A stretch of 8,937 nt of DNA from JAJZIH01 sp021785265 (lineage in GTDB: Bacteria; Pseudomonadota; Gammaproteobacteria; JAKAQQ01): the NCBI GenBank assembly GCA_027338645.1, contig DAHWSH010000044.1:1-8937 (forward strand). Direction: 5' to 3'. The position numbers were made by a program, and so were the translations under genes. The notes below the pieces were generated by a model, which was not told where the DNA came from, made no database searches, and saw only the letters and a list, made by a program, of their open reading frames with translations. Positions 6,718 to 8,937 of the stretch are shown here, piece by piece (positions within the stretch are counted from its first letter, which is position 1; each line of letters begins with the position of its first letter).

Positions 6718-7020
6718 CAAACGAACGATCCTACCGCGCACATCCGATTCCTCGAAAGCATTCCGCCGGGACTGGGAGTGATTGACCCACTTGGGTCGCT
6801 TCGACATGCAGCGGCTCAAGACCGTGATGTTGCTGCTGATTGCCAACGGCAGTCCTTTGGGCGCGGAGTGGCAGGATCATCCACCGACGGCGAGTGGCGC
6901 GCGCACCGCGAATGCCCTGTTGGTGGTGATTTTCTGCTATTTACCGGGCCGCTGGCAAGGCGCCCAACGAGATCGTAACCTTCGTCCGTGCCGGCCACGC
7001 ACGCTGATCGTTTCGAATGA
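6716..7020 (+). pseudogene. YafQ/RelE-family mRNA interferase toxin, inactivated
   Basis: Following homology across frames rebuilds a YafQ-type toxin of about 100 residues. SKAFRRDWE is followed by an in-frame TGA at 6779-6781. The same frame resumes LTHLGRFDMQRLKTVMLLLI and ANGSPLGAEWQDHP. A one-base loss near 6884-6885 shifts to DGEWRAHRECPVGGDFLL. A second loss near 6940-6941 shifts to YRAAGKAPNEIVTFVRAG. A one-base gain near 6996 leads to THADRFE and a TGA at 7018-7020. No start codon is left at the expected place (AGC at 6716-6718). Compared with E. coli YafQ, the DHP histidine, the GGDF aspartate and the THA histidine persist, but the central catalytic histidine of the usual ECHV motif is proline (CCT 6916-6918). 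With four disruptions this cannot encode an active ribosome-dependent RNase. Confidence 0.85.
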
Positions 7021-7123
7021 ATGCAGACCGAACCTACTGTGATGCTCGGATAGGTGCGACGAAAGGTGCCGCGACCTTCTCGGACTCATAAACCGAAACC
7101 CATCCTGGCTGACCGGGTCACCT

Positions 7124-7152
7124 TTGATGGAGAAAGGGGATTTCCTTACACT
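7124..7152 (+). promoter_or_regulatory. Candidate sigma-70-like promoter of opgH
   Basis: TTGATG (7124-7129) and TACACT (7147-7152) each match four of six consensus bases and are separated by exactly 17 bases. Transcription would start near 7159. If so, the ATG at 7153 could not be the start of the opgH N-terminal segment, and GTG at 7174 or 7186 would be used instead. Confidence 0.3.
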
Positions 7153-7428
7153 ATGGGGAATCCTGGCCGAGTCGTGCCGCTGATCGTGGACAGACCCCAT
7201 CCGGGCCCCGGCCCCCAATCTTCACTCCAGGCCTATCGGCAGCTCATCGCTTCCCCCGGCCAGCCTGTGGATCTCCTTGAGGAGACCGCGGTACCTTGGT
7301 CGGTGGATCATTTTTCGGATCGTCTCAAGGCTTATGCCCACGTCTCCGAGATGGCTTTCAAAAATCCACCGATCCGGAGAAGGCGATTGCTCCCGGCACC
7401 GCTGGGATACGACCGCGACGTGCCGTAG
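7153..7428 (+). CDS. opgH: Cytoplasmic N-terminal segment of OpgH, ended by in-frame TAG
   Basis: This frame is the same as that of the catalytic part of OpgH downstream and is separated from it only by TAG at 7426-7428. Its last third contains NPPIRRRRLLPAPL, which resembles the conserved PPIRRTKVVPEPW stretch that ends the cytoplasmic N-terminal domain of Pseudomonas OpgH, before the first membrane helix. The rest is hydrophilic and poorly conserved, as usual for this domain. In E. coli this domain binds FtsZ and links UDP-glucose supply to cell size. The ATG at 7153 gives 91 residues, and a purine-rich AGAAAGGGGA lies rather far upstream (7131-7140). The frame is open back to GTG 7054, and GTG 7174 or 7186 are also possible. 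It may be a real short protein, the front of a read-through product, or the front of a gene broken by mutation or sequencing error. Confidence 0.6.
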   Translation: MGNPGRVVPLIVDRPHPGPGPQSSLQAYRQLIASPGQPVDLLEETAVPWSVDHFSDRLKAYAHVSEMAFKNPPIRRRRLLPAPLGYDRDVP

Positions 7429-7434
7429 CGGACC

Positions 7435-8937
7435 GTGCGTTTTTCCCACTGGCATCGAAGCGCGTGGATCCGGCGCAGCCTGCTCGGCATTCTGGTTCTG
7501 GTGCCCGCCGGTTTCGCCAGCATCAACATGGCGGGTGCTTTGCCCTCGCCCGGGAACCCCTGGCTCAACGGGGCCACGGTACTGCTTTTCGGCGTTCTCA
7601 CGGCCTGGATCGCCGTCGGCTTCTGGACGGCGCTCTTCGGTTTCATGGTGCTTCTGCGTTCCGATCCTCGGCCGAACACCACGCCTCCCGCTGGGGATCG
7701 GCCCCCCGATCCGGATGCCCGGACGGCGCTCGTCTTTCCGGTCTACCGGGAAAGTCCGGAACGAATCGCAGCCACGATCCAGGTCATGTATCGGGACCTT
7801 GAGGAAAAAGGAATTCTTGGGCGATTCGATTTTTTCATCCTGTCCGACAGCAACGATCCGGATCTCGTCGTCCGCGAGCAATGGGCCTGGGCGGAACTCT
7901 GCCGGTCACTGGAGGGTTTCGGGCGCATTTACTACCGCCGTCGCCGGTCGAACATCAAGCGCAAGAGCGGCAACATTGCGGATTTTCTCAAACGGTGGGG
8001 GTTTCGCTACCGGTATATGGTTGTCCTCGATGCGGACAGCCTGATGTCCGCTCCCTGTCTGGGTCGTCTTGTGGAACTCATGGAGGCTCATCCCGAGGTC
8101 GGGATCCTGCAAAGCGTTCCTGGCGTGGTCCGCCAGCAAACCCTGTTTGGACGAATCCAGCAATTCTCCAACCGGGTCTACAGCCGGATGTTTGCCTCCG
8201 GCCTGTCGTTCTGGCAGATGGGAGACAGTTACTACTGGGGACACAATGCCATCATCCGGGTCGCCCCCTTCATGGCCCATTGCCAGCTGCCTCGACTCAA
8301 GGGTCGTGCCTTGCTCTCGGGGGACATCCTGAGCCACGATTTTGTGGAGGCTGCACTCATGCGACGCGCGGGATGGTCCGTCTGGCTCGTGCCCGAGCTC
8401 ACGGGCAGCTGGGAGGAAACGCCGCCTACCCTACTGGATGAGCTGAAGCGGGACCGCCGGTGGTGTTTCGGTAACCTGCAGCACCTGAGACTCTTATTCG
8501 CCAAGGGATTGCTGGCCATGAACCGGCTCATGTTCGTCAACGGGGCCATGTCCTACGTGGCCTCCGCGCTCTGGTTCCTCTACCTCCTCCTGGGGACGGC
8601 GGTGATTGCCTGGCACGCTTGGGTCCCTCCGAACTACTTCCCTCCGGGGCACGGACTCTTTCCGGTCTGGCCGGTGTGGCACGCAAACCTCGCGGTTTTT
8701 CTCCTGGGTGCCAGTGCCCTGATCCTGTTGCTGCCCCGGTTTCTGGGCCTCCTGCTCGTATTTCTCAAGGGGCGCACAGCCCAGTTCGGAGGGGGTCTCT
8801 GCTTTTTGGTGAGTGGGTTGCTCGAGATCGTCTATTCGACCTTGCTGGCTCCCGTCAGGATGCTGTTTCACAGCTGGTTCGTCCTCTCCTCGCTTCTGGG
8901 TTACCAGGTCAACTGGGGCCGGCAGCAACGAACCGCG
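7435..8937 (+). CDS. opgH: Glucans biosynthesis glucosyltransferase H, membrane and catalytic part (3' end outside window)
   Basis: OpgH is an inner-membrane GT2 glucosyltransferase that builds the linear glucan backbone of osmoregulated periplasmic glucans from UDP-glucose. The 501 residues visible show two N-terminal membrane helices (about 15-35 and 45-75) and then the cytoplasmic catalytic domain. It contains ILSDSNDPD (Asp138), YYRRRRSNIKRKSGNI, VVLDADS (Asp199, Asp201), SHDFVEAALMRRAGW (Asp302) and DELKRDRRWCFGN (RDRRW at 339-343, the QxxRW equivalent). Further membrane segments follow from about residue 360, including LLAPVRMLFHSWFV. The first possible start after the TAG is GTG at 7435, which has no convincing ribosome binding site. 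E. coli OpgH (847 aa) carries about 140 residues before its first helix, and their counterpart here lies before the TAG. About 250 C-terminal residues are beyond the window. No opgG precedes it. Confidence 0.93.
   Translation, partial: MRFSHWHRSAWIRRSLLGILVLVPAGFASINMAGALPSPGNPWLNGATVLLFGVLTAWIAVGFWTALFGFMVLLRSDPRPNTTPPAGDRPPDPDARTALVFPVYRESPERIAATIQVMYRDLEEKGILGRFDFFILSDSNDPDLVVREQWAWAELCRSLEGFGRIYYRRRRSNIKRKSGNIADFLKRWGFRYRYMVVLDADSLMSAPCLGRLVELMEAHPEVGILQSVPGVVRQQTLFGRIQQFSNRVYSRMFASGLSFWQMGDSYYWGHNAIIRVAPFMAHCQLPRLKGRALLSGDILSHDFVEAALMRRAGWSVWLVPELTGSWEETPPTLLDELKRDRRWCFGNLQHLRLLFAKGLLAMNRLMFVNGAMSYVASALWFLYLLLGTAVIAWHAWVPPNYFPPGHGLFPVWPVWHANLAVFLLGASALILLLPRFLGLLLVFLKGRTAQFGGGLCFLVSGLLEIVYSTLLAPVRMLFHSWFVLSSLLGYQVNWGRQQRTA

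Larger units (their letters stand above)
6555..7152. other. Degenerate region between the operon and opgH, no intact gene
   Basis: Nearly 600 bases without an intact gene. They hold a small hairpin after the synthetase, a truncated antitoxin, a broken toxin and a candidate opgH promoter (each listed separately). In 7021-7123 I recognise nothing. A strong intrinsic terminator was looked for and not found. Confidence 0.6.

Noticed and set aside
6604..6846. Open frame on the - strand over the antitoxin/toxin remnants
   Set aside because: No recognisable similarity. It is explained as the antisense of the decayed toxin-antitoxin locus.
7277..8044. Second open + strand frame (255 codons) over the start of opgH
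   Set aside because: Its protein has no family resemblance, while the other frame gives unmistakable OpgH.
1..8937. CRISPR array, tRNA/rRNA genes, insertion sequence ends or integrase
   Set aside because: No regularly spaced repeats, no tRNA-like cloverleaf or rRNA segment, and no transposase or integrase similarity seen on either strand.

Overview
The window comes from a GC-rich Gram-negative bacterium. The bias toward G/C-ending codons and the opgH-type glucan glucosyltransferase favour a proteobacterium, probably gamma-like, but the sequence alone does not fix the genus. All convincing genes are on the + strand. GATC tetranucleotides look strongly over-represented throughout.

Layout. (1) 1-462: the 3' part of rfbD/rmlD (dTDP-4-dehydrorhamnose reductase), the end of a dTDP-rhamnose cluster lying to the left. 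(2) 504-6554: a compact five-gene operon of an HSD10-type NAD-dependent 3-hydroxyacyl-CoA dehydrogenase, ETF-ubiquinone oxidoreductase, ETF beta, ETF alpha and acetoacetyl-CoA synthetase. Gaps are 18 and 8 bases, followed by overlaps of 1 and 4 bases. (3) 6555-about 7150: a decaying accessory patch with the C-terminal remnant of a RelB/DinJ-like antitoxin and a YafQ/RelE-type toxin pseudogene broken by a nonsense codon and three single-base indels. (4) 7153-8937 (right edge): opgH/mdoH, osmoregulated periplasmic glucan glucosyltransferase, whose cytoplasmic N-terminal segment is cut off from the membrane/catalytic part by an in-frame TAG at 7426-7428.

How the genes work together. Electrons from acyl-CoA dehydrogenases encoded elsewhere would pass to the EtfAB flavoprotein and then through ETF-QO (FAD plus 4Fe-4S) into the quinone pool. 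The SDR would oxidise a 3-hydroxyacyl-CoA, and acetoacetyl-CoA synthetase would activate acetoacetate with ATP and CoA. Together this suggests breakdown of short or branched acyl chains (branched-chain amino acids, short fatty acids or isoprenoids). No acyl-CoA dehydrogenase, hydratase or thiolase is present in the window.

The window does not show a clearly new system. The items most worth a second look are the amber-split opgH, the reconstructable dead toxin-antitoxin locus, the extra cysteines in the iron-sulfur region of ETF-QO, and the unusual bundling of the complete ETF/ETF-QO electron path with acetoacetate activation.
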